NCBI GenBank assembly: GCA_000435495.1
Contig: FR884033.1
Coordinates: forward strand, 117,214-146,439
Length of the DNA stretch: 29,226 nt
From: Firmicutes bacterium CAG:552
GTDB taxonomy: Bacteria > Bacillota > Clostridia > Christensenellales > Pumilibacteraceae
Direction of reading: 5' to 3'
Every line of letters begins with the position of its first letter. Position 1 is the first letter of the stretch. Shown here one piece after another: positions 1 to 8,134 of this stretch. The notes under the pieces are model-generated. The model was not told the origin of the DNA. It made no database searches and saw only the letters and a program-made list of their open reading frames with translations. The position numbers were made by a program, and so were the translations under genes.

Positions 1-688
1 TTGCCTTTTTTATCGAAAAACCGCCTATAATCGCCGCTGCAACCCCCAACATGTACACACGAAACATTGAAGCATTATGCTTTTTAGCAGTATACTCGAA
101 TGCGGAAAACGGCGAATCAAAAGGACAATCAGCCACAACGCCGTCTACTTTTACACGCTTAAGACTCATTAGCGCAGTCGCCGCCCCCATGGATATACCG
201 TACAAAATTATCTTCCGAGCGCCTCGTTTTTTCAAAAACTCCGTCCACTTTTCTATGTCACGACTTTCCTTTACACCCATTGAAAGCGTTTTTCCGTCGC
301 TCAATCCGTGTCCCCTTAAATCGATTAGCAAAACGTTATAACTCAGTTTACACAGTAAATTCAACGCAAAACACAAATCTCGTAATCCTGTACTTTTGTA
401 TCCGTGTATCAAAACAACGGTAGGAGCGCTATCGTCGCTACGATAAAATCTCGCATACAATTTTTTACCGTCGTATGATTTAACAAAAACGCCTTCGAAT
501 TTTTTTGCGGCAGCTTCAAAATACTCGCTTTTAACAGCCTCCGCATACCGTACATATTGTTTTTTTTGCGGCGGCATCGTCATATAATCGGCGTATTTGT
601 CCTTGTTAACAAATACTTTAGAATACATTATAAACAAAATTATGTATAAAACGGCGATTATTGCTGCCGTTATTGCTACGTATATCAT
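1..688 (-). CDS. alpha/beta hydrolase, membrane-anchored, C-terminus cut by window edge
   Basis: Reading the minus strand from the ATG at 688 gives 229 codons without a stop before the window ends, so the C-terminus is missing. The first ~22 residues are hydrophobic (a signal anchor). The core shows an oxyanion-hole motif (LIHGYKST, ~residue 93), then DLRGHG, then a serine nucleophile elbow (YGISMGAA), and DCPFDSPF after it. These are typical of the alpha/beta hydrolase family (YqkD/Bem46-like); the catalytic His is expected beyond the edge. The start has an AAGGA ribosome binding site 7-8 nt upstream and overlaps the stop of the preceding gene as ATGA, so the two are probably translationally coupled. 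Substrate unknown. Confidence 0.85.
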   Translation of the reverse strand, partial: MIYVAITAAIIAVLYIILFIMYSKVFVNKDKYADYMTMPPQKKQYVRYAEAVKSEYFEAAAKKFEGVFVKSYDGKKLYARFYRSDDSAPTVVLIHGYKSTGLRDLCFALNLLCKLSYNVLLIDLRGHGLSDGKTLSMGVKESRDIEKWTEFLKKRGARKIILYGISMGAATALMSLKRVKVDGVVADCPFDSPFSAFEYTAKKHNASMFRVYMLGVAAAIIGGFSIKKA

Positions 689-1350
689 ATTTTTTTCCTT
701 CTTAAAGAACCGAACGTAATTACTATGCCGAAAAAATACACGGATGCGGCTATAATAATAGCATAATACGCAACGCCCATATACGGCAAGCTTTTACTAA
801 AGCCGAAAACTCCTGCCTCGGAAGCGTAATTCATGAAAAAATAAGGATAATTCTGATTGAGACCGTAATCCCACTTCAGAGCATATCCTATTGCCGAAAA
901 CGTCATAAACACTACCGGCGGAACTATCGTCCACAGTCTTTGAGCGTAATAGTATCGTTCGCTTTTGTAACACAGCAAATAATCTATTATTGCCAAAACC
1001 GGCACTACTACGTGCAGCAATATGCTGCTAAGACTCCACACCCCGTCGTACGCATTTGCCATAGCCGCCGGCGCAAGTAAAAAACAATACACCGCCATAG
1101 TAAGCATTATTGATGTAGTTGTCGCAAGTTTTACTATACGCATCCACTTTTTTGTTAGATATCCAAAAGAAAATGTAACGATTCCGGCAAGACTCACCGC
1201 CGCAACGGCAATATTGGATTGAGTAGTAAAAAACAACAACGCATTACCGTCCATAATGCGAATTGCCTTTGGCGACATATCGGAAACAAGCGCACAAATA
1301 GGAAGTAATACGGTTAAAACTTTGATTGACAACGAACATTTAACTCTCAT
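685..1350 (-). CDS. six-helix integral membrane protein, Pr6Pr / FAR-17a-AIG1-like
   Basis: A 221-residue protein with about six hydrophobic segments and almost no soluble domain. The segment LLHVVVPVLAIIDYLL in the middle and the aromatic stretch around YPYFFMNY resemble the Pr6Pr family of bacterial membrane proteins, related to FAR-17a/AIG1; no precise biochemical role is known to me for the bacterial members. The ATG at 1350 has no good ribosome binding site, and an in-frame stop lies four codons upstream, so this is the longest possible start. It ends in an ATGA overlap with the downstream hydrolase. A 9-bp inverted repeat separates it from the GNAT gene upstream. Confidence 0.7.
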   Translation of the reverse strand: MRVKCSLSIKVLTVLLPICALVSDMSPKAIRIMDGNALLFFTTQSNIAVAAVSLAGIVTFSFGYLTKKWMRIVKLATTTSIMLTMAVYCFLLAPAAMANAYDGVWSLSSILLHVVVPVLAIIDYLLCYKSERYYYAQRLWTIVPPVVFMTFSAIGYALKWDYGLNQNYPYFFMNYASEAGVFGFSKSLPYMGVAYYAIIIAASVYFFGIVITFGSLRRKKI

Positions 1351-1362
1351 ATGTATCGACTA

Positions 1363-1388
1363 AAGGCAATGCGTCGCCACATTGCCTT
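1363..1388 (-). repeat. inverted repeat between GNAT-like gene and Pr6Pr-like gene
   Basis: Perfect 9-bp arms AAGGCAATG and CATTGCCTT with an 8-nt loop. It lies between the stop of the gene ending at 1397 and the start at 1350. On the minus strand it is followed by TTTAG rather than a long T-run, so it is a weak terminator or an mRNA hairpin that attenuates or protects the upstream message. Confidence 0.5.
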
Positions 1389-1396
1389 CGCCTAAG

Positions 1397-2521
1397 TTAA
1401 ATTATTTGTTTTAAATACGAACGTCTACGTTTATGTTGAATATGTTCGAAATTCTTCCATTGATTTATGATCTTACTATTGTCTTCGATGTTAAGATTTG
1501 TTTCGGCATATCGAACAGACGGGTATGCATTAAATATATCGAAAATGCCCGCAAACAACGCAGAACTTATTCCCTTGCTTTCGTATTGAGGCAAAACGCC
1601 TACAAGACCGAGCTCTATCATTTTAGGCTTCTTTATCGCCTTTAAAACCCGTATCAGCGCAACCGGCGTAAGTCGTCCTCCCGACTTTTGCAACGCTTCT
1701 CCGATAGACGGAAAACAAACGCCGAAGCATACGACTTTCTCATCTTTATCCAAAATAACCGACACAAAATCCTTTTTTACAAGCAATCTAAAATTAGACA
1801 CCATCATTTTTCGCATCTTGTCGCTCAGCGGTACAGTTCCGTAAATCTGGGAATAGGTCGTATCCAGTATATCAAAAAAGGCATCCGCATATTTTTCTAT
1901 AAATTCGTTTATGTTTTTTACTGAACACAAATGTAAGCCATATCTCTTCAACATAAGCGAACTTAATCTCTTCAATCTGTCGTTTGGCTCCTTAGGCGGA
2001 TAGATTCTTCGCTCTACCCAATCGACTTCTTTGGCATAGCCGCAACGCTCTATGAGATTCTGATAATAAGCGTAGTTATACTGTTCTTCAAACGTAGACA
2101 TATAGTCGAAGCCTTCGACCAACAGCCCCTCTCTTTCGAGATCGGAAAAACCCAACGGTCCGACAACTTCGTTCATACCTTTAAGTTTTGCCCAGGATTC
2201 CACGGCGTCGAACAGCGCCTTTGCAACTTCTATATCATCCACGCAATCGAATCGTGTAAATCTGACCCTGCTTTGCTTCCACTTCTCGTTACTCGCTTTC
2301 TGCAAAATCCCCGATATTCTTCCTTGAATTTTACCGCCTTTGTATGCATTGTAATAAACTGTGTCGCACTGTTCCGAATAAACATGATTACGTTTAAAGA
2401 GCTTTTTTTCGTCCGAATAAAGCGGAGGTGCAAAATAAGGATTACCTTTATATAAATTTAAAGGAAACTCGATAAATCTTTTAATTTCTTTGCGATTTTT
2501 TACTTCTCTAATTTCTACCAT
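1397..2521 (-). CDS. GNAT-like N-acetyltransferase family protein (YghO-like)
   Basis: A 374-residue protein. The frame is open further upstream to 2572, but the ATG at 2521 is preferred. It sits one base after the pgk stop, has AAGGG about 6 nt upstream, and gives the start MVEIREV. The N-terminal part carries NPYFAPPLYSDEKK-type sequence seen in a widespread family of large GNAT-related proteins of unknown substrate. The C-terminal ~120 residues hold a GNAT-like motif A (LGVLPQYESKGISSAL), although the usual R/Q-x-x-G-x-G acetyl-CoA loop is altered to ESKGIS. It is last or near last in the hpf-pgi-pgk transcription unit. The glycolytic neighbours do not reveal its role. Confidence 0.75.
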   Translation of the reverse strand: MVEIREVKNRKEIKRFIEFPLNLYKGNPYFAPPLYSDEKKLFKRNHVYSEQCDTVYYNAYKGGKIQGRISGILQKASNEKWKQSRVRFTRFDCVDDIEVAKALFDAVESWAKLKGMNEVVGPLGFSDLEREGLLVEGFDYMSTFEEQYNYAYYQNLIERCGYAKEVDWVERRIYPPKEPNDRLKRLSSLMLKRYGLHLCSVKNINEFIEKYADAFFDILDTTYSQIYGTVPLSDKMRKMMVSNFRLLVKKDFVSVILDKDEKVVCFGVCFPSIGEALQKSGGRLTPVALIRVLKAIKKPKMIELGLVGVLPQYESKGISSALFAGIFDIFNAYPSVRYAETNLNIEDNSKIINQWKNFEHIQHKRRRSYLKQII

Positions 2522-2522
2522 A

Positions 2523-3719
2523 TCAACCCTTGTCATTAAGACAGGCAATGCCGGGAAGAATCTTTCCTTCAAGATACTCCAAGCTTGCGCCGCCGCCGGT
2601 AGAAATATGAGTCACTTTGTCGCCATAGCCCATTTGCTGAACCGCAGCCGCACTGTCTCCTCCTCCGATGATCGAAATGCACTTGCTTTGAGCCAATGCG
2701 GCAGCAATTTCCTTTGTTCCGGCAGCAAAAACCGGGTTTTCGAATACGCCCATGGGGCCGTTCCAGATAACGGTTCCGGCAGTAGCTATCTGCTCACGGA
2801 AAAGCTTAACTGTTTGAGGTCCTATGTCCAAACCCATTTCATCGGCTATTTCGTCGATTTTTCGCACATGCGCTTGGACGGGAGCGTCGATAGGATCGGG
2901 AAAAGCGTCCGCCGTAACTACGTCTACAGGAAGAATAAACTTTATCTTCTTAGCCTTGTCCATAAGTTCTTTGGCAAGCGCAAGCTTGTCTTCTTCGCAA
3001 AGACTTTTCCCGGTATTATATCCGAGCGCTCTGAGGAACGTATAAGCCATTCCGCCGCCGATTATTATACAATCCGCTTTATCTATAAGATTATTTATAA
3101 CGCCGATTTTGTCGGATACTTTGGAACCGCCCAAAATAGCTACAAGCGGACGAACGGGATTCTCTAAAGCTCCGCCCATAATTTTAAGCTCTTTTTCGAT
3201 AAGAAAACCCGCTACCGCATCCTTAACGAACCCGTATTGCGCTATGCCGGCAGTGGAAGCATGCGCTCTGTGTGCCGTGCCAAAAGCGTCGTTTACATAC
3301 ACGTCGCAAAAAGAAGCAAGTTTACGGCAAAATTCTTTGTCGTTTTTTTCTTCCTCAGCATGAAAACGCAAGTTTTCCAAAAGAACAGCCTGACCGTCCT
3401 TGAGCGCAGCGACCTTTGCCTGTGCGTCTTCACCGATTACGTCGGTGGCAAACGTAACCGCCCCGCCAAGCAATTCGTTAAGTCTGTCGGCTACGGGCTT
3501 TAACGAATACTTAATGTTAAACTCTCCCTTAGGTCTGCCGAGATGAGAGCAAAGCACCACTTTCGCTCCGTGAGAAAGCAAATATTTTATGGTCGGCAAC
3601 GCCGCAGTAATACGGTTGTCGTTAGTTATCTTTCCGTCTTTCATTGGAACATTGAAGTCACACCTTACAAGACATTTTTTGCCTCTTACGCATACGTCTT
3701 CTATAGTCTTTTTGTTCAT
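2523..3719 (-). CDS. pgk: phosphoglycerate kinase
   Basis: Catalyses the ATP-forming step 1,3-bisphosphoglycerate + ADP to 3-phosphoglycerate in glycolysis, in the cytosol. The 398-residue length is normal. Visible signatures: RCDFNVP near the N-terminus, the SHLGRPKG substrate loop, LLENLRF, GGSKVSDKI, GGGMAYTFL, WNGPMGVFE and the C-terminal nucleotide loop IIGGGDSAAA. Two adjacent ATGs exist (3722 and 3719). The GAGG ribosome binding site lies 2 nt from the first and 5 nt from the second, and MNKKT is the usual family start, so 3719 is preferred. Its start overlaps the pgi stop, which couples the two genes. Confidence 0.97.
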   Translation of the reverse strand: MNKKTIEDVCVRGKKCLVRCDFNVPMKDGKITNDNRITAALPTIKYLLSHGAKVVLCSHLGRPKGEFNIKYSLKPVADRLNELLGGAVTFATDVIGEDAQAKVAALKDGQAVLLENLRFHAEEEKNDKEFCRKLASFCDVYVNDAFGTAHRAHASTAGIAQYGFVKDAVAGFLIEKELKIMGGALENPVRPLVAILGGSKVSDKIGVINNLIDKADCIIIGGGMAYTFLRALGYNTGKSLCEEDKLALAKELMDKAKKIKFILPVDVVTADAFPDPIDAPVQAHVRKIDEIADEMGLDIGPQTVKLFREQIATAGTVIWNGPMGVFENPVFAAGTKEIAAALAQSKCISIIGGGDSAAAVQQMGYGDKVTHISTGGGASLEYLEGKILPGIACLNDKG

Positions 3720-5044
3720 CATAACCTCACAATAAAGTTTTTGTCTGATACTTCTCGCATATTTTCGCCAAGCAACTTGCGAGTCATATTTTTGCCGTAC
3801 TCAACGCCGGGTTGATTAAAAGCATCCACGCTCAGAAGCTCGCCGGCATATGCCGTAGCAAACATAAAAAATGTCAGTAGTTCGCCTACACTCTCTTCGT
3901 TAATCTCATCTACGGTTATAGTCATATTAGGTCTGCCCGCATTTACTAGCGACATTGCGGTCCCTCGCATGGACGCATCCAGAATATCCCCGAGTTCTTT
4001 CCCATTAAGATATCCGTCATGCGACTGCGAAACGGCAAAGCCTTTCAGCCTATCCCTCACTCCGACGAAAATAACGACCTTATCCTGTGGACCTTCTACC
4101 AACAGTTGCAAAAGCGAATGCTGATCCACGCTGCCCAACGCTTTTAACGGCGTTTGACCTTCGTTGACCGTAGCGCCGCTTTTTGTAGTCCTTTTTCCTA
4201 AAGACTCTGCCCAAAGCTGAGCAAAAAAGTCAGGAAGCAATCTAAGCCTGTCCGAATACGGCATAAGTACACAGATATTATAACCTTTTTTCTTTGACAA
4301 GACAAGCAAAGACGCCGTTATAAGCGCAGGATTTTTATAAATATTTTTTTGTATACAGCCACACGTGGCTCTTCTTGCTCCGTATAACAAATTTCTTATG
4401 TCTATCCCTAATATACTCATAGGCACGAGTCCGGCATTGCTTAGCACGGAAAATCGACCGCCCACGCCCTTATCAATCCCGAAAATTCTTATTCCTTCTC
4501 TTACGGCAAAATCATACAAAGTCCCTTTGCCTATAGTGGTTACGGCACAAACTTTACCCTTGGCGTCGTCTCCGACTACTCTTTTTAATTTGTCGTAACA
4601 AACATAAAAATTGGCGAGCGTCTCTCCCGTGTCGCCGCTTTTCGTAACTACGCAAAAATGCGTTTTTCGCAAATCTATTACGTCGAACAAATTGCTCATT
4701 TCATCGGGATCCGTATTGGACACTACATACAATTTCGGAGCTTTTCTGGCAAATCTGTTTAACTCGTTATGTCTTAAGTGCAAAGTTGCATTTGCAACCA
4801 TGCTCAATCCGAGAGAAGAACCGCCTATGCCTAAAACAACCAAGTATTCGACATTTTCTCGCACCTGCATACCGTATGTTATCAAATCGGACAAATCCGG
4901 CGTATCAAAAGGCAAGGAACACCATCTAAGGTATTCCTCGCCGAATTTACTATTAACGTTGTCGTAAGCTGCCGAACAATCGATAAGTTCGTCGATCCCG
5001 CCGCTTACGTATTTTTTTGTCATAAAAGAGTAATCGAGTTGCAC
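3719..5044 (-). CDS. pgi: glucose-6-phosphate isomerase
   Basis: Interconverts glucose-6-phosphate and fructose-6-phosphate. The 441 residues match the short Gram-positive form. LGIGGSSLG (71-79) and TKSGDTGET (134-142) form the phosphate-binding region; QLWAESLGK, DQHS and the C-terminal VEYGKN lysine region correspond to the catalytic segments. The family normally has T-T where GDTGET stands here, a mild divergence. The start is GTG at 5044: an AAAAGG site overlapping the hpf stop precedes it, whereas the internal ATG at 5023 has no ribosome binding site. It lies 7 nt after hpf and overlaps pgk, so the three form one unit. Confidence 0.95.
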   Translation of the reverse strand: MQLDYSFMTKKYVSGGIDELIDCSAAYDNVNSKFGEEYLRWCSLPFDTPDLSDLITYGMQVRENVEYLVVLGIGGSSLGLSMVANATLHLRHNELNRFARKAPKLYVVSNTDPDEMSNLFDVIDLRKTHFCVVTKSGDTGETLANFYVCYDKLKRVVGDDAKGKVCAVTTIGKGTLYDFAVREGIRIFGIDKGVGGRFSVLSNAGLVPMSILGIDIRNLLYGARRATCGCIQKNIYKNPALITASLLVLSKKKGYNICVLMPYSDRLRLLPDFFAQLWAESLGKRTTKSGATVNEGQTPLKALGSVDQHSLLQLLVEGPQDKVVIFVGVRDRLKGFAVSQSHDGYLNGKELGDILDASMRGTAMSLVNAGRPNMTITVDEINEESVGELLTFFMFATAYAGELLSVDAFNQPGVEYGKNMTRKLLGENMREVSDKNFIVRL

Positions 5045-5051
5045 TAACCTT

Positions 5052-5582
5052 TTATACGGTCGTTTCTATAAGACCGAAATCGCCGTCTACACGCTTATAA
5101 AGCACGTTTATTCTTGCGTCCGCCTTGTTGAGGAAAACGAAAAAACTGTGTTGAGTAAGTTCGAGTTCTTCAATTGCGTCTTCGATGGTCATCGGAGTAA
5201 GATTAAACACTTTAGTTCTAACAACTTTAGGTTGAGCGGTTTCTTCTTTTTCCGGTTCCTCAACCAAAAGCTTTTCTCTTACTCTTTTGCTTTTGCCTAT
5301 CAATTTCTTATGGTATTTGATAATCTGTTTCTCTATCTTAGGTATAGCCAAATCTATGTTGTTGTACATATTGTCGCTCGTTATTTCCGCTCTCAACACG
5401 GTATTGTCCAAGACAATGGTAAGTTCGAGCGTATAGGCATTTTCTTTTACCTGCTTAAGCAACACTTTAATGCGAGTATCTTCGTCCACGAAAAACTTAT
5501 CGAGACGTTGAACTTTTTTGTCGATGACGTCTTTGAGCTTATCGCTCGGATCGTAGTTCTTGCAAACAAATTCAATAATCAT
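5052..5582 (-). CDS. hpf: ribosome hibernation-promoting factor, long form
   Basis: A 176-residue long-type HPF that dimerises 70S ribosomes into inactive 100S particles in stationary phase or stress. The N-terminal ~100 residues are the S30AE/YfiA ribosome-binding domain. A charged linker follows, and the C-terminal ~53 residues (VFNLTPMTIEDAIEELELT... through ADARINVLYKRVDGDFGLIE) are the dimerisation domain specific to long HPF. A strong GGAGG site lies 8 nt before the ATG. The gene is first in a unit with pgi and pgk and follows clpC, so a stress gene leads glycolytic genes. A candidate promoter lies at 5648-5676. Confidence 0.96.
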   Translation of the reverse strand: MIIEFVCKNYDPSDKLKDVIDKKVQRLDKFFVDEDTRIKVLLKQVKENAYTLELTIVLDNTVLRAEITSDNMYNNIDLAIPKIEKQIIKYHKKLIGKSKRVREKLLVEEPEKEETAQPKVVRTKVFNLTPMTIEDAIEELELTQHSFFVFLNKADARINVLYKRVDGDFGLIETTV

Positions 5583-5613
5583 AATAATTTCCTCCGAATT
5601 TACAATATATAAC

Positions 5614-5625
5614 CGCCGTACGGCG
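5614..5625. repeat. 12-bp perfect palindrome in hpf leader
   Basis: CGCCGTACGGCG, unusually GC-rich in an AT-rich leader, lies between the candidate hpf promoter and its ribosome binding site. It could be a binding site for a dimeric regulator or a small mRNA hairpin; nothing in the sequence decides between these. Confidence 0.4.
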
Positions 5626-5647
5626 AATTATGTCGAATATTTATTTT

Positions 5648-5676
5648 AGTTTACCATAAGTTTTAAGTTTTGTAAA
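5648..5676 (-). promoter_or_regulatory. candidate sigma-A promoter of hpf-pgi-pgk
   Basis: On the minus strand TTTACA (5676-5671) and TAAACT (5653-5648) are separated by 17 nt. It lies between the clpC stop and the hpf start, about 66 nt before the ATG. No strong terminator follows clpC, so read-through from the heat-shock operon is also possible. Confidence 0.5.
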
Positions 5677-5702
5677 TAGCAAATCTACAAAAATAATAAA
5701 TT

Positions 5703-8102
5703 TCACATTTTGGAGCGAACGCAAACTTTTTGATCGAAATCCACTTCTACTTTATCGCCGTCCTTTACCTGACCGCTAAGCAGACTTTCGGCTATTGCGT
5801 CTTCTACGCTTTGTTCTATAACTCGGCGCAGCGGTCTAGCACCGAACTCCGGATCGTACCCTTTCTCCAAAATATATTCCATCATATTTTGCGTAACATA
5901 GAGCTTTATATTTCGCTCGGACAATTTTTTATCCACCTTCTTAAGTAAAAGCATGGCTATTTTGGAAATATCTTCTTTGGTAAGATGATTGAACGTACAT
6001 ATTACGTCTATACGATTAAGAAATTCCGGCTTAAATCTTCGTCTCAACGCCGCATCGAGAATTTCTTGCGTTTTGCGTTCTTCTTCAGCTCTTCCGCCTC
6101 CGAATCCCAAAGTTCGTTGCGTTTTAAGCTCCGAAACTCCGACGTTAGACGTCATTATTATTATCGTATTTTTAAAGCTTACGGTTCTGCCTTGCGAATC
6201 GGTAAGCCTTCCGTCATCCATAAGCTGCAGCAAAAGATTGTACACATCCGGATGCGCCTTTTCTATTTCGTCGAAAAGCACAACGCTGTACGGTCTGCGT
6301 CTGACTTGCTCGGTGAGCTGTCCTCCGTCGTCGAAACCGACGTATCCCGGAGGAGAACCTATCAATTTACTTACGCTGTGCGACTCCATATATTCGGACA
6401 TATCGAGACGAATAACTGCATTTTCGTCATCGAACATTGCTTCGCTGAGTGCCTTTGTCAACTCTGTTTTGCCTACGCCGGTAGGACCTAGGAACAAAAA
6501 CGTTCCTATCGGTCTTGAAGGGTCTTTGAGCCCTGCTCTTGCTCTTCTTATTGCTTTGGAAACGGCGGTAACCGCACCGTCTTGTCCTATAACTCTTCCG
6601 TGTAGAACGTCCTCGAGATGCATTAGTCTCTGCGTCTCAGTCTCACTGAGTCGGCTAAGCGGTATCTTCGTCCATTTTGAAACGACTTCGGCTATGTCGT
6701 CGGCTGTTATAGCGCCGATTGTGCTTTCGTTATTTTTGCTCCAATTTATTTTAGCAGCTTCAATCTCGCCGGCAAGCCTTTGCCCCTCATCACGCAACTC
6801 CATAGCAGACTTGTAGTCTTCGTTTCTTACCGCCTCTTCTTTTTTTTGATTGATGACTTCCAGTTCCGCTTCCATGTTTTTAACCGATTGCGGAACGGTG
6901 TTGCCGCTTACTTTGGCTTTACTCATAGCCTCGTCGACAAGATCTATGGCTTTATCCGGCAAAAATCTGTCGGTAATATACCTGTCCGAAAGCTTTGCCG
7001 CCGCCTCTATCGCCTCGTCTGACAACGTTACCTTATGGAAAGCCTCGTAATTTTCTTTTAAACCTTTAAGAATTTCTATCGTTTCCTCAACGGAAGGAGG
7101 TGCGACTACAACAGGTTGAAATCTGCGTTCGAGCGCCTTATCCGTTTCGATGTACTTACGATACTCGTCAGTAGTGGTAGCGCCTATAGTCTGCAATTCT
7201 CCGCGCGCAAGGTACGGCTTGAGAATATCTGCGGGAGATACTTCGCCTTCCTTGCCGCCGGCTTGCGCCAGCGTATGCAATTCGTCGATAAATACGATGA
7301 TATTGTTGCTTTCTTTTATAGCAGCAATCGCATCTTTTAACTTTTCTTCCATTGCTCCCCGATATTTTGTTCCGGCGATTATGCTGCCGATGTCAAGGCT
7401 AAATATGGTTTTGTTGCGAAGCAGCTCCGGCACGTCGCCCGAAACTATTTTTCGGGCAAGTCCTTCCACCACTGCGCTTTTGCCTACGCCGGGCTCGCCT
7501 ATAAGTACGGGATTATTCTTTGTCTTACGGCACAATATCTGTATAATGCGTTCGATTTCTTCGTTTCTTCCTATAATCGGATCGATTTTACGCATTTTCG
7601 CTTTTTGCGTGATATCTTCTCCCAAATCTCTCAGCTTTTCGGGCAACGTTCCGTTTGCGACATCGGGTGTAAGATTATTTTTTGTTAGCAAAGCGTCTAC
7701 TGTCGAAAGAAGAGATCTCACGTCTATACGACATTGACCTGCCATTAGGCTGACTGCAGTATTTGCCGTATCAACCAACATGCAATGCAATAACTGCTCA
7801 TTGGTCGCAGCCTCTTTTCCCATACTTATGTCCAGTCTATACGCCTCTATTATGATATTGTTTACTCTGTCGGTAAAATTAGGTTCACCGAGCAGTCTCC
7901 TGCTCTCGCTACGAAAATACATTTCCATTATAGAAGCCTTGAGTCCGTACTCTATAAGCAACTTCGATACGGCTGTATTTTCGTTTTTTAACATTCCGTA
8001 TAAAACATGTTCGGTGCCGACCCCGGGATTACAATTTTCTATGGCACAGTTTTTTGCTATCAAAAGCGTGCGTTTTAATTCGTCATTAACTTTAATTTGC
8101 AT
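5703..8102 (-). CDS. clpC: ClpC AAA+ unfoldase, ATPase subunit of the ClpCP protease
   Basis: A 799-residue Hsp100 unfoldase that feeds substrates to ClpP. Domains in order: N-terminal repeat domain (~1-140), AAA module 1 with Walker A GEPGVGKS (202-209) and Walker B VFIDE (270-274), UVR-containing middle domain (~410-450), and AAA module 2 with Walker A GPTGVGKT (539-546) and Walker B VVLFDEIEKAH (~607-617). An LGF tripeptide follows in AAA2, where ClpP-binding loops lie. In the N-domain the Glu residues of GTEH (E31) and TNEQ (E102) seem to match the phospho-arginine-binding positions described for B. subtilis ClpC. An AAGGAG site lies 6 nt before the ATG. Last gene of the ctsR operon. Confidence 0.97.
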   Translation of the reverse strand: MQIKVNDELKRTLLIAKNCAIENCNPGVGTEHVLYGMLKNENTAVSKLLIEYGLKASIMEMYFRSESRRLLGEPNFTDRVNNIIIEAYRLDISMGKEAATNEQLLHCMLVDTANTAVSLMAGQCRIDVRSLLSTVDALLTKNNLTPDVANGTLPEKLRDLGEDITQKAKMRKIDPIIGRNEEIERIIQILCRKTKNNPVLIGEPGVGKSAVVEGLARKIVSGDVPELLRNKTIFSLDIGSIIAGTKYRGAMEEKLKDAIAAIKESNNIIVFIDELHTLAQAGGKEGEVSPADILKPYLARGELQTIGATTTDEYRKYIETDKALERRFQPVVVAPPSVEETIEILKGLKENYEAFHKVTLSDEAIEAAAKLSDRYITDRFLPDKAIDLVDEAMSKAKVSGNTVPQSVKNMEAELEVINQKKEEAVRNEDYKSAMELRDEGQRLAGEIEAAKINWSKNNESTIGAITADDIAEVVSKWTKIPLSRLSETETQRLMHLEDVLHGRVIGQDGAVTAVSKAIRRARAGLKDPSRPIGTFLFLGPTGVGKTELTKALSEAMFDDENAVIRLDMSEYMESHSVSKLIGSPPGYVGFDDGGQLTEQVRRRPYSVVLFDEIEKAHPDVYNLLLQLMDDGRLTDSQGRTVSFKNTIIIMTSNVGVSELKTQRTLGFGGGRAEEERKTQEILDAALRRRFKPEFLNRIDVICTFNHLTKEDISKIAMLLLKKVDKKLSERNIKLYVTQNMMEYILEKGYDPEFGARPLRRVIEQSVEDAIAESLLSGQVKDGDKVEVDFDQKVCVRSKM

Positions 8103-8134
8103 TAAAATCTCCTTAACGTATATAAGTTTTTAAA

